The notes under the pieces are model-generated. The model was given only the letters and a program-made list of their open reading frames with translations, was not told the DNA's origin and did not search any database. The position numbers were made by a program, and so were the translations under genes. This document shows positions 35,608 through 43,932 of a stretch of 64,000 nt of DNA, one piece after another; within the stretch, counting starts at the first letter, position 1, and every line of letters begins with the position of its first letter. The stretch comes from Anoxynatronum sibiricum (GTDB lineage Bacteria > Bacillota > Clostridia > Peptostreptococcales > Tindalliaceae), in the NCBI RefSeq assembly GCF_039414295.1, contig NZ_JBCITM010000001.1:62001-126000 (forward strand). The letters run 5' to 3'.

Positions 35608-36720
35608 TTAGAAGAGTGAAAAGCGGCTCACCAGCTCCAGAGCTCCCTGCTGAGTACGCACGGCAGTGAGGGTGTTGCCCTCCAGCACAGCTGTCAGATC
35701 CAGTTCTACGGTGCCAGTTTGCATTAAGTCACGGATGGAGGAGTCGGTGAGCTGCATACCGTAAAATGTGCCGCTTTCGGCGATAAACTCCAGGGTATGG
35801 CCGTCTTTCAGAGCAAAGGTGCCTGTCAGCTGAAACTCCCGTTCAGGCATCAGCACAGTAGTCACACCGGGCTGGAACTGTAAAGACATACCTTCAATGC
35901 CTGCTGTCTGTTGAAGTGCCAGATTGAGGGCTTCCTCTCTCAGGGTTCCCTTGACCTCAAAAAGATTAAAGGAGAGGGAAATGGCGTCCTGCGGAAGGCT
36001 GCCGTCGGTGGCCAGCCGACTAAAGGTGTCTGCAAAAGTGGTAAAAATATCTTTTGCTTCCAACCAGTGGCGTTCCAGATTCATCAGGCGGTCTTCATAT
36101 AGGCTGCGCTCATCTTCAAGGGAGACCAGCCGGTCTTCCAGATCATCCCGTAGGGCAAGGTGGCTTTCCAACAGTGACTGGAGAGCCTGACGTTGCTCAT
36201 CCACACCCAGCAGAAAAGCTTCCAAGCGTTCCTGTTCAGCCGTGAGCCAGACTTGCTGCTCTTCCAGATCATCCAATAGATCACCGGTGTTCCGCGTCAG
36301 GTCCCGGAGGAGATGCAGTCGGTTGATGAGGTCTGAAAAGCTTTCGGAGGCCAGTATGATTTCCAGAGAGGAGCCGGGCCCCCGTCGCTGATAGCTTTTC
36401 AGCACTGCTTCCAGGAGATTCCGGTTGTTTTCGAAGGATTCCTGTCGAATGCTTATTTCGATCTGGAGTGCTACAATGGAAGCCTCAGACTGAAGAATCT
36501 CCTCCTCCAGCTGGCGTTGTTGAATTTCCACATTATCAATATCCTGCACCAGTTGGAACAGGTCATCCAGAATTTCTCGTTGGGTTTCTGACAAAATGAC
36601 AATCTGTTCTTCATACTCCTGCTGCCTGGGGATGGGAACTGCCGCCAGGCTCTGTGCAAGTGTCATGAAAAGGAAGCCGGCCAGGAACAGCCAGATTGTG
36701 ATCCGTCGGTTGTTTTTCAT
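35608..36720 (-). CDS. Secreted coiled-coil protein, likely FtsEX partner without a peptidase domain
   Basis: A 370-residue protein with a signal peptide (IWLFLAGFLFMTLAQSLAA), a long coiled coil (about 30-235) and a C-terminal beta-rich domain (about 245-370, from ISLSFNLFEVKGTL to VSRFSLF). The coiled coil resembles the N-terminal parts of EnvC, PcsB and CwlO, which bind FtsX and end in LytM, CHAP or NlpC/P60 peptidases. No catalytic motif of those families is seen here. It lies 80 bases before ftsE. The start at 36720 is preferred (GGGTGATG upstream). It may relay FtsEX to a separate hydrolase, or the tail may bind lipid or glycan; both are inference. Confidence 0.8.
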   Translation of the reverse strand: MKNNRRITIWLFLAGFLFMTLAQSLAAVPIPRQQEYEEQIVILSETQREILDDLFQLVQDIDNVEIQQRQLEEEILQSEASIVALQIEISIRQESFENNRNLLEAVLKSYQRRGPGSSLEIILASESFSDLINRLHLLRDLTRNTGDLLDDLEEQQVWLTAEQERLEAFLLGVDEQRQALQSLLESHLALRDDLEDRLVSLEDERSLYEDRLMNLERHWLEAKDIFTTFADTFSRLATDGSLPQDAISLSFNLFEVKGTLREEALNLALQQTAGIEGMSLQFQPGVTTVLMPEREFQLTGTFALKDGHTLEFIAESGTFYGMQLTDSSIRDLMQTGTVELDLTAVLEGNTLTAVRTQQGALELVSRFSLF

Positions 36721-36749
36721 CAACATCACCCGGTTTTCTTGTGATTGCA

Positions 36750-38564
36750 TTAAATCTTGTAACGTTTCAGTTCGTTCTTCAGGAATAGCACCACTTTTTC
36801 CAGTTCTTCAATGTTCTCGGTGAGGGTCACAATTTCAGAAGAGAAGCTGGTGACGTTGGCACTCATTTCCTGGGCAGTAGCAGAATTTTCCTGGGCAATG
36901 GCTGCCAGGGTGTTGAGATTATCAAAAACCGTATTTATTTTAGTGGTTTCATTGGAGAGCTGTTTGGAAAACTCAGAAATGGTCAGGGAAACCTGATTGA
37001 TGCGGGAGGAAGCTTGTCGGCTTTCTTCCGTGACGGCCACCATGGTTTTGGTGCCGGTATCCAGTTCAGTAAACTGGTCATTCACCTGGTGAACCATCTG
37101 ATTCACGCCCTCAACAAACTCGTTAAGACTGTGGTTAATGGTGCCCACTGCTTTTTTTGAGTCTTCAGCCAGCTTTCTGATTTCTTCGGCTACCACACTG
37201 AAGCCTCGGCCCATTTCACCGGCCCGGGCGGCTTCGATGGAGGCATTTAAGGCCAGCAGGTTGGTTTGTTCAGCAATATGCTCCACTGTGCTGACAATGG
37301 ATATGATGTCTTTCACTTTTTGGCTCAGTTCATTGCCCTGTTCGTTCACCTGAGCAAACCGGTCTTTCATTTGGTTCATGTTATTGGACACCTTCTCCAA
37401 GTCATTGAAGGAGGTTTCAATTTGTGCCACGGCTGACTCAAGGCTGTCTTTGCCTTCCAGCTCTTTTCGGCTGATATCATTGAGTACGTTCAGGTTATCC
37501 GACAGAATAGCGACAGATCCTTCTGTTTCAGTGGCCTGGTGTACCGCCCCCTCTGCCACTTCTTGCACAGCCTGGGAAATCAGATCAGAAACCTCACTCA
37601 GGTTTTTGGCAACCTGTGCAAACTTGTCGGTGAATGAGTAGAGGTCATCCATCCCCCCCCGCAGGTGGGTAAACTCTTCTCGTAGTTTTTCCTTCACCTG
37701 AACCACTTCGCCGTAGGTTTGCTCAAGCTGATCACCTGTGGCAACATAAAGGCTTTCTGACAGATCAAGGTGACGCACTTTTTCCAGTTCGCCGGGTAAG
37801 TCTTGCAACGGTCGGTTCACTGCCAGGCCTGTGACGAGGCCGGAAGCTAATACCGCCAAAGGAACGCCTGCCAGCAATGGGAGATTATCTGTGCCGCTGA
37901 GCAGCGCAACCAAAATACCGGACAAGATGGTGGGCAGTAAAATGACTTTAAATGCCGGCGATTTGATGACTCCCAGAGACAATAACTGGGAGAAGGGGTA
38001 TCGCTTGTATTTTCGGGGTGTTTTTTCAAAGTTTAGTTTAATTCTGACCACATGGGTGCCATCGCTTCCCACTTTTTTCTCCATTACTTCAGAGTGAATT
38101 TTTTCATTAAAGTGGGCGCCAACACCTTCAATGAGGCCCAGAAGATAATCATGCAAACCACGTTTTGACTGGTAAACCATCTGAAAGCTCTTTTCGCCCA
38201 CGCTCTCAGGAATCAAACGGGGCGGCTTGGCTCCGGGGATCATTTTGGTTAACTGAGCATGAACGCTGTCCATGAGCAACAGGAAGCCCATGGCAGTTCC
38301 GCTCTCAAAGTACGAGGGGAACCAGCCATGAAAAGAAGCGATGTTATTTTGACCCAATTTTCGCCAAAGGGTTTCGCTGCTGATCCCCTGAGACTGGGCA
38401 AAAGCATCCATTAGTGAGAATATTTTTTTGTCTTCAATTTCCTCCAGAGGCGTGATGAGGCGCCGGGGGTTCCACCCCTCTTGTTCCAGTGTGGCATCCC
38501 TTTTATCTTGCCCGTAAAGTTTCTCAATGGTGTTGAGCCAAATGTTGACGACTGTTCCTTTCAT
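36750..38564 (-). CDS. H-NOX haem-sensor methyl-accepting chemotaxis protein, predicted O2-binding type
   Basis: 604 residues. Residues 1-185 are an H-NOX domain aligning without gaps to the Caldanaerobacter (Thermoanaerobacter) tengcongensis H-NOX sequence as I recall it: proximal haem ligand His102 (MDSVHAQLTKMIPGA), the haem-propionate motif YQSKR at 131-135, and Pro115. The distal hydrogen-bond residues that allow O2 binding there, Tyr140, Trp9 and Asn74, are all present. Two membrane helices (about 205-250), HAMP and a full signalling hairpin (EQTNLLALNASIEAARAGEM) follow. So it should steer motility by O2, and possibly NO. It ends 29 bases before the coiled-coil gene of the ftsEX unit, with no terminator between. 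Confidence 0.95.
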   Translation of the reverse strand: MKGTVVNIWLNTIEKLYGQDKRDATLEQEGWNPRRLITPLEEIEDKKIFSLMDAFAQSQGISSETLWRKLGQNNIASFHGWFPSYFESGTAMGFLLLMDSVHAQLTKMIPGAKPPRLIPESVGEKSFQMVYQSKRGLHDYLLGLIEGVGAHFNEKIHSEVMEKKVGSDGTHVVRIKLNFEKTPRKYKRYPFSQLLSLGVIKSPAFKVILLPTILSGILVALLSGTDNLPLLAGVPLAVLASGLVTGLAVNRPLQDLPGELEKVRHLDLSESLYVATGDQLEQTYGEVVQVKEKLREEFTHLRGGMDDLYSFTDKFAQVAKNLSEVSDLISQAVQEVAEGAVHQATETEGSVAILSDNLNVLNDISRKELEGKDSLESAVAQIETSFNDLEKVSNNMNQMKDRFAQVNEQGNELSQKVKDIISIVSTVEHIAEQTNLLALNASIEAARAGEMGRGFSVVAEEIRKLAEDSKKAVGTINHSLNEFVEGVNQMVHQVNDQFTELDTGTKTMVAVTEESRQASSRINQVSLTISEFSKQLSNETTKINTVFDNLNTLAAIAQENSATAQEMSANVTSFSSEIVTLTENIEELEKVVLFLKNELKRYKI

Positions 38565-38607
38565 GCTGCACCGTCCTTTTCACATAGTAAGAGTGTGTTT
38601 ACCTGTC

Positions 38608-38616
38608 ATTATACCA
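38608..38616 (-). promoter_or_regulatory. Extended -10 for the H-NOX receptor operon
   Basis: On the minus strand TGG is directly followed by TATAAT (38613-38608), about 45 bases before the receptor start. No clear -35 is present, which fits extended -10 promoters. Confidence 0.5.
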
Positions 38617-38818
38617 TCATTCTGGGACTATGGGTGCCCGTTCAGCAAAAAATGGTGACAGGTTATTGAGATGAAGAGAAAACCTGAAAATGAACCATGG
38701 GAACAAATCTAATAAATCGGGGTTAAACGATAGTGGAAGGCAATCGATGACAGATTTGAGAAGGAAACATGTGCAGCTGAATCATTTGAAAACTCTATCC
38801 ATCGATTACGAACTTCAA

Positions 38819-38848
38819 TTCGACCTTCGGTGGGGCTTCTCATATAAT
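38819..38848 (+). promoter_or_regulatory. Candidate promoter upstream of the C-GCAxxG-C-C gene
   Basis: TTCGAC (38819-38824) and TATAAT (38843-38848) are 18 bases apart. It would give a leader of about 170 bases. Confidence 0.45.
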
Positions 38849-39024
38849 GATAGATGGAAATTTATCAAAGTATCCGGCAAAACGCCATCGGACTCCTGAA
38901 CACCGGACTAACAGCAACAACCGATTAACAGCAACATTCGTTTAAAGGTATTCAGCGATAAGTCTTCATGGATCCTTAGCGGGAAAGATGGCAGTATGCA
39001 GTAGAAAGAAGGGGAGGAATGAAA

Positions 39025-39546
39025 ATGGAAAAGGAACAATTGATTCAGGCAGTACGAGAGAAGGCAGAAGGGTATTTTCAACGGGGAGAATTTTTTTGTT
39101 CAGAGGCGGTGATTCATACCATCAACGAACTGATGGGATGGCCTTTTCCTGAAGAAGTAACCAAAATGGCTTCGGCCTTTCCCATTGGTCTTGGAAAATC
39201 AGGATGTCTCTGCGGTGCCGTCAGCGGCGGTGCCATGGCGCTGGGCATGGCCTATGGGCGAAATCACGGTGAAAGCATGGATGAGCGGATGTTTCCCGTA
39301 TCGGCCCAGCTGCATGACCATATCAAGACGATGTACAAAAGCACCTGTTGCCGGGTGATGATCAAAGATTTCGAGTTCACCAGCCCTGAACGCAAAGCAC
39401 ACTGTGTAAAGATTACGGGAGAGGTGGCAGCCTGGATTGCTGAGCAATTCCTCGCAGACGAAGCAGTGGCAGCCCGTATGGCGGTGGAAAACTTCAGCAA
39501 TGACCGGTTGGAATCATGTGCCTGCAGCGGCTGTGGCTGCAGTTAA
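39025..39546 (+). CDS. C-GCAxxG-C-C family (redox) protein
   Basis: A 173-residue protein of the C_GCAxxG_C_C family. It has an early cysteine in FFCSEAVIH, then IGLGKSGCLCGAVSGGAMAL (the GC motif, here GCLCG), a CC pair in KSTCCRVMI, a cysteine in KAHCVKI, and the tail SCACSGCGCS. The family is thought to bind metal or Fe-S clusters or to do thiol chemistry, mostly in anaerobes. The start at 39025 has GGGGAGG seven bases upstream. It lies 17 bases before a TDT-family transporter gene; joint function is likely but undefined. Confidence 0.82.
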   Translation: MEKEQLIQAVREKAEGYFQRGEFFCSEAVIHTINELMGWPFPEEVTKMASAFPIGLGKSGCLCGAVSGGAMALGMAYGRNHGESMDERMFPVSAQLHDHIKTMYKSTCCRVMIKDFEFTSPERKAHCVKITGEVAAWIAEQFLADEAVAARMAVENFSNDRLESCACSGCGCS

Positions 39547-39563
39547 GAAAGGAAGCGTTCGAG

Positions 39564-40514
39564 ATGCTGTTGAAAAAAATACCTTTTCCCATGGCTGGAC
39601 TGATGCTGGGAATGGCGGGGCTGGGAAATCTGGTCGTATCCTACGGTGCCGGCTATCGGTATGCCCTGGGAGCAGTGGCAACATTGATCATGGTGCTGAT
39701 TGCCGCCAAAGCTTTTACTGACCCGGCAGCGCTGAAAGAAGCTTTAGAACAGCCCCCGGTGGCCAGTGTGCTGCCCACCTTCAGTATGGGAATGGCAATT
39801 CTGTCAGTTTACCTCAAGCCTTTCCTTCCCCAGGGAGCGCTGGTCATGTGGTTTTTAGCACTACTGATCCATGTGGTGCTTTTGGTCATCTTTACAAAAA
39901 AACACGTGGTATCTTTTAAGATGAAGAAAGTGTTTCCCAGCTGGTTTATTGTCTATGTGGGGCTGGCATGCTTCAGTTTGACAGCACCGGCCATGGGACA
40001 GCTTGTCATCGGACAGGCCCTGTTTTGGATTGCTTTTGCTGCCTACCTGGTACTGCTTCCAGTGGTGCTTTACCGGGTGATTAAGGTGGGCCAGATTCCT
40101 GACCCGGCATTGCCTTCACTGGCTATTATGACGGCGCCCAGCAGTCTGGCCCTGGCAGGCTATCTTAACAGCTTTCCGGAGAAAAACCTGGCGATCGTTG
40201 CTTTTCTGACAGCGTGTACCCTCATCAGTTTCATCGGCGTGATGCTGGTGATGTCCCGGCTGCTAAAACTGCCCTTTTTTCCCAGCTATTCAGCCTTCAC
40301 CTTTCCCTTTGTGATTACTGGGATTGCGTTGAAGGGAACCAATGGGTATCTGAGCCAGGCAGGCGTTGGCATCCCGACTCTTGGAGCCACCATCCCCATG
40401 TTTGAATTTTGGGCGGTGATCATGGTACTGTATGTGCTGTGGCAGTATCTGCATTTTTTAAGAAAAGCATTGATGCCGGCTTCTGCCCGGCCACAAACAG
40501 AAAAAGCGATCTGA
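39564..40514 (+). CDS. TDT/SLAC1-family membrane transporter (TehA-like)
   Basis: A 316-residue protein with about ten hydrophobic helices and the TDT signature near the N-terminus (FPMAGLMLGMAGLGNLVVSYG). It includes SVLPTFSMGMAILSVYLKPF and LAIMTAPSSLALAGYL-like segments. The family includes tellurite-resistance TehA, the malate transporter Mae1 and the SLAC1 anion channels. Substrate is probably a small anion. The start at 39564 is chosen for AAAGGAAG upstream and the family N-terminus; earlier codons overlap the preceding gene. A GC-rich imperfect hairpin follows near 40524-40560. Confidence 0.85.
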   Translation: MLLKKIPFPMAGLMLGMAGLGNLVVSYGAGYRYALGAVATLIMVLIAAKAFTDPAALKEALEQPPVASVLPTFSMGMAILSVYLKPFLPQGALVMWFLALLIHVVLLVIFTKKHVVSFKMKKVFPSWFIVYVGLACFSLTAPAMGQLVIGQALFWIAFAAYLVLLPVVLYRVIKVGQIPDPALPSLAIMTAPSSLALAGYLNSFPEKNLAIVAFLTACTLISFIGVMLVMSRLLKLPFFPSYSAFTFPFVITGIALKGTNGYLSQAGVGIPTLGATIPMFEFWAVIMVLYVLWQYLHFLRKALMPASARPQTEKAI

Positions 40515-40611
40515 TCAATATCTGCGCTCCACTGGTCAAAAACTGGTGGGGCGCTTTGCTTCGGTCATGCTTCCGCAGAAGGGGCTCTTTGTGTTACAAT
40601 GATTGTTAACG

Positions 40612-40654
40612 GTTAGTGACAGCAGACGGTGCGTTGTCACAGTGTGCCACTAAC
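40612..40654 (+). promoter_or_regulatory. Leader hairpin upstream of threonine synthase
   Basis: GTTAGTG (40612-40618) pairs with CACTAAC (40648-40654). A competing pairing, GTGACA with TGTCAC, uses part of the same bases, so two mutually exclusive stems are possible. No T-box consensus and no known threonine riboswitch were seen. An attenuator is a possibility only. Confidence 0.4.
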
Positions 40655-40703
40655 AGATGAAGATCATGGCGGTTGAAGCAGAAAGAAATGGAGATGATGA
40701 TAA

Positions 40704-42185
40704 ATGCAGTATGTGAGCACACGGGGCGGGTCAGAGAAGCTGAGAGCCGCTCAGGCGATCATCAGGGGGATTGCGGGAAACCGTGGCCTTTTTGTACCGG
40801 AGATGTTTCCTTCGTTACCGGAAAACTTCACCGACTGGACAGTACTGCCATATCAGGAAGTGGCTGTGCGTGTGCTGCAGCCTTTTCTGGATGATTACCC
40901 GGCAGAAGTGTTGGGTCAATGCGTGAAAAGTGCCTACGATGACAAGTTTGCAGCGGCTGAAGTAGCCCCTTTGATAAAGGCGGGAGACACCTGCTTTTTA
41001 GAGTTGTACCACGGCCGCACGGCTGCTTTTAAAGACATGGCCCTGTCATTATTGCCTCATCTGCTGACAGCAGCGTTGAAACAGGAAGATGAACAGCAGC
41101 AAATTGCCATTTTAACCGCTACCTCCGGTGATACTGGAAAGGCGGCACTGGAAGGTTTTGCTGATGTGCCGGGAACCCAGATTGTGGTGCTGTATCCCCA
41201 TGTGGGAGTCAGTCAGGTACAGGAACGGCAAATGACCACCCAGGAAGGTACCAACACCCATGTCTTCGGGATCAGAGGAAACTTTGACGATGCTCAAAGA
41301 GCTGTCAAGAAGCTCTTTAATGATGAATCAGTGGCTCAGAAGCTTGGAATATCAGGCATTCGATTCTCTTCAGCCAATTCCATTAACATTGGGAGATTGG
41401 TTCCTCAGGTGGCCTACTATGTGTGGGCGTACCTGCAGATGTTGAAGCAGGAGATTCTGAAGCCGGGAGAAGCCATGAACGTTGTTGTTCCCACTGGTAA
41501 TTTTGGCAATATCCTGGCGGCCTGGTATGCCCGTGAGATGGGTCTGCCAGTGAACCGGCTGATCTGTGCTTCCAATCGAAACAACGTGCTCACTGACTTT
41601 ATCACCACCGGCACCTACGATGTTCGTCGGAATTTTCATATCACCACTTCACCTTCCATGGATATTCTGGTTTCCAGCAACCTGGAGCGCCTGCTGTATC
41701 ACTTGTCCGGCGGCGACAGTGATCAGATCAAGGGCTTTATGCAGGCATTGGAAACGGAGGGACGCTACACCGTCAGCAGCAGGATTCGAAAGGGACTGGA
41801 AGGTTTCTACGCCGGATATGCTGACGAAGCAGAAACCCGGGAAGCTATTGCCTCCCTATATCAGAAGCATCAGTACCTCATGGACCCACATACTGCCGTG
41901 GCCCATAAGGTATACAGGGACTTCCTGCAAGAAACTGGAGATACAACCCCTGCAGTGATTGCCGCCACTGCCAGTGCGTATAAATTTGCCGATACAGTGA
42001 CAGAAGCCCTGTGGGGAACACCCTTGGGGGATGGTTTTGCAGCTGTTAAGGAACTGCATCAGAAAACGGGTGTTCCCATACCTGTCGGATTGAAAGGCCT
42101 GGAAGAGAAACCTGTTCGCCACAAAACAACACTGGATCAATCAGGGATTGAAACAGCGGTGCTTGATGCGTTGAAAGGATCATAA
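40704..42185 (+). CDS. thrC: Threonine synthase
   Basis: A 493-residue PLP enzyme converting O-phosphohomoserine to threonine, of the long ThrC form with the N-terminal extension MQYVSTRGG. The PLP lysine is Lys110 in HGRTAAFKDMAL. ATSGDTGKAALEGF and VVPTGNFGNILAAWYAREMG are the other family marks, the latter binding the cofactor phosphate. GGAG lies upstream of the ATG. It is followed after 16 bases by cardiolipin synthase with its own ribosome site, so the two may be co-transcribed although unrelated in pathway. No hom or thrB is near. Confidence 0.95.
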   Translation: MQYVSTRGGSEKLRAAQAIIRGIAGNRGLFVPEMFPSLPENFTDWTVLPYQEVAVRVLQPFLDDYPAEVLGQCVKSAYDDKFAAAEVAPLIKAGDTCFLELYHGRTAAFKDMALSLLPHLLTAALKQEDEQQQIAILTATSGDTGKAALEGFADVPGTQIVVLYPHVGVSQVQERQMTTQEGTNTHVFGIRGNFDDAQRAVKKLFNDESVAQKLGISGIRFSSANSINIGRLVPQVAYYVWAYLQMLKQEILKPGEAMNVVVPTGNFGNILAAWYAREMGLPVNRLICASNRNNVLTDFITTGTYDVRRNFHITTSPSMDILVSSNLERLLYHLSGGDSDQIKGFMQALETEGRYTVSSRIRKGLEGFYAGYADEAETREAIASLYQKHQYLMDPHTAVAHKVYRDFLQETGDTTPAVIAATASAYKFADTVTEALWGTPLGDGFAAVKELHQKTGVPIPVGLKGLEEKPVRHKTTLDQSGIETAVLDALKGS

Positions 42186-42201
42186 TCATAAGGAGTGGCC
42201 T

Positions 42202-43830
42202 ATGAGTGATTTTAAACGGCAAACCAAAACCACCCTTCAAAAAATGATGATGCCCCGCACTTTCTTTCTGCTGGTGTCAGTATTGGGCCAACTGGTGATT
42301 CTAATTGCTGTCATCAGTCGTTTCAATGAGTATTTTGCTTTGTTCTATGCATTCAGCCTGGTACTGAGCCTGGTGGCTTTTTTGTGGGTGGTGAACAGTC
42401 GGATCAACCCTGCCTACAAAATCGCCTGGATCATCCCCATCATGCTGTTTCCCATTTTTGGCGGGCTTTTCTACCTCTTTTTGGGAAGAAGCAAAATGAG
42501 CCGCCAAAAGGCGGCGAAAATGAAGGCACACGAAGCAAAAGTGAAAGAGGCCATGAAAGCGCATGAACCGGAAACCAGGCGTTGCCTGCAGGTGATGGAA
42601 GCACATCATGTTGAAGCAGCAGTTCAGTCCCGGTATATTGCCGACTATGGCGGCTATCCTCCCTACGAAAAAGTGGCGGGAGAATACCTTTCCATTGGAG
42701 AGTTAAAATTTCAACGGCTTCTCAGTGAACTGAAAAAAGCGGAACGGTTTATTTTTATGGAGTACTTTATCATCGAAGAAGGGGTCATGTGGAACCAGAT
42801 TCTGGAAGTGTTGAAAGAGAAAGCAGCCCAAGGGGTTGATGTGCGGCTGATTTATGATGATATGGGATGTTTGTTCACGTTACCCCGGGACTATCACAGT
42901 CAATTGGAATCCATGGGAATCCAATGTGGTGTGTTCAATCCATTGATTCCTGTGCTTTCCTTGCGAATGAATCACCGGGATCACCGTAAAATCACGGTGA
43001 TTGACGGCCATACCGGCTTCACCGGGGGCATCAACCTGGCAGATGAGTATATTAACGAAATCGTTAAATATGGCCACTGGAAAGACACCGGCATTATCAT
43101 CAAGGGGCCTGCTGTCTGGAACTTAACGGTGATGTTTCTTGCCATGTGGGATTATCTGAAAGGATTGGAAGAGGATTATTTCCAGTTTCACCCGTCAGCC
43201 CATCACCACCATAATCACAATGAAACAGGTGTGGCAGATATCACAGACAGACCGGGTTCTGGTGCAGATGATCTGCCGGAAACTGGCTTTGTACAGCCCT
43301 TTGCAGACAGCCCTTTGGATGATGAACCAGTGAGTGAAACCGTCTACCTGAACATGATTTACAAGGCCAAAAAATCAGTTTATATCACCACGCCCTATCT
43401 CATCATCGCCAATGAAATGGTGACGGCGCTCTGTGCAGCTGCCAAGGGAGGAGTGGATGTGCGCATTATCACTCCCCACAAATGGGACAAGTGGTATGTG
43501 CATGTGGTTACCCGCACGTATTACCGTGTATTGGTGGAAAGCGGCGTAAAAATTTACGAATACACTCCTGGGTTCATGCATGCCAAGACTTTTGTGGTGG
43601 ATGATCTTTATGGGGTGGTGGGCACTATCAATATGGATTACCGCAGCCTCTATCTCCATTTTGAGTGTGGTGTCTGGCTCTATCACACCCCCAGCGTGAA
43701 AGAGCTGACCCATGACTTCCTGGATACGCTGAAGGTATGCCATCAAGTGACCATGAAGGATTTTCAGCAGGTGCGCTGGTACACCACCCTGCTGGGGTCA
43801 GTATTGCGGGTTTTTGCCCCCATGCTGTAA
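42202..43830 (+). CDS. cls: Cardiolipin synthase, phospholipase D type
   Basis: A 542-residue membrane enzyme making cardiolipin from two phosphatidylglycerols. Two N-terminal helices (about 20-95) precede two HKD catalytic motifs: His261/Lys263/Asp268 (HRKITVIDG) and His460/Lys462/Asp467 (HAKTFVVDD). It is longer than the usual ~480-510 residues because of an insert at about 330-365 with a histidine cluster (HPSAHHHHNHNE) followed by an acidic, low-complexity stretch between the two catalytic halves. AAGGAGTG precedes the ATG. A strong terminator follows. Confidence 0.93.
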   Translation: MSDFKRQTKTTLQKMMMPRTFFLLVSVLGQLVILIAVISRFNEYFALFYAFSLVLSLVAFLWVVNSRINPAYKIAWIIPIMLFPIFGGLFYLFLGRSKMSRQKAAKMKAHEAKVKEAMKAHEPETRRCLQVMEAHHVEAAVQSRYIADYGGYPPYEKVAGEYLSIGELKFQRLLSELKKAERFIFMEYFIIEEGVMWNQILEVLKEKAAQGVDVRLIYDDMGCLFTLPRDYHSQLESMGIQCGVFNPLIPVLSLRMNHRDHRKITVIDGHTGFTGGINLADEYINEIVKYGHWKDTGIIIKGPAVWNLTVMFLAMWDYLKGLEEDYFQFHPSAHHHHNHNETGVADITDRPGSGADDLPETGFVQPFADSPLDDEPVSETVYLNMIYKAKKSVYITTPYLIIANEMVTALCAAAKGGVDVRIITPHKWDKWYVHVVTRTYYRVLVESGVKIYEYTPGFMHAKTFVVDDLYGVVGTINMDYRSLYLHFECGVWLYHTPSVKELTHDFLDTLKVCHQVTMKDFQQVRWYTTLLGSVLRVFAPML

Positions 43831-43846
43831 CTGGTTGCAGGGACAG

Positions 43847-43890
43847 AAAAAGCCTTTTCGCTCATGATCACATGAGGAAAGGGCTTTTTT
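43847..43890 (+). terminator. Intrinsic terminator after cls
   Basis: AAAAAGCC (43847-43854) pairs with GGCTTTTT, with an inner CTCATG/CATGAG stem, ending in six Ts at 43885-43890. It also lies at the end of the convergent kinase gene. Confidence 0.85.
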
Positions 43891-43892
43891 GT

Positions 43893-43932
43893 CTGGTGGT
43901 TTTAATGGTTTTCTGGTGGTTTTAATGGTTTT
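43893..43932. repeat. Exact tandem duplication of a 20-bp unit at the end of a kinase gene
   Basis: CTGGTGGTTTTAATGGTTTT occurs twice back to back (43893-43912, 43913-43932). The second copy includes the stop and last codons of the minus-strand histidine kinase, so the first copy looks like a slippage duplicate placed after the stop. Confidence 0.85.

Larger units (their letters stand above)
38565..39024. other. 460-bp divergent intergenic region
   Basis: It separates the minus-strand H-NOX receptor from the plus-strand redox protein and holds the two candidate promoters listed separately. A 69-codon plus-strand frame (38690-38899) has no ribosome site and is not called. Near 38909-38935 the phrase ACAGCAACA is repeated twice. 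Confidence 0.4.

Noticed and set aside
38690..38899. 69-codon plus-strand frame upstream of the C-GCAxxG-C-C gene
   Set aside because: No ribosome site, contains the candidate promoter, and has no family.
40515..40703. T-box or threonine riboswitch before thrC
   Set aside because: The conserved T-box antiterminator sequence is absent and no terminator/antiterminator pair could be drawn; only the small hairpin was kept.
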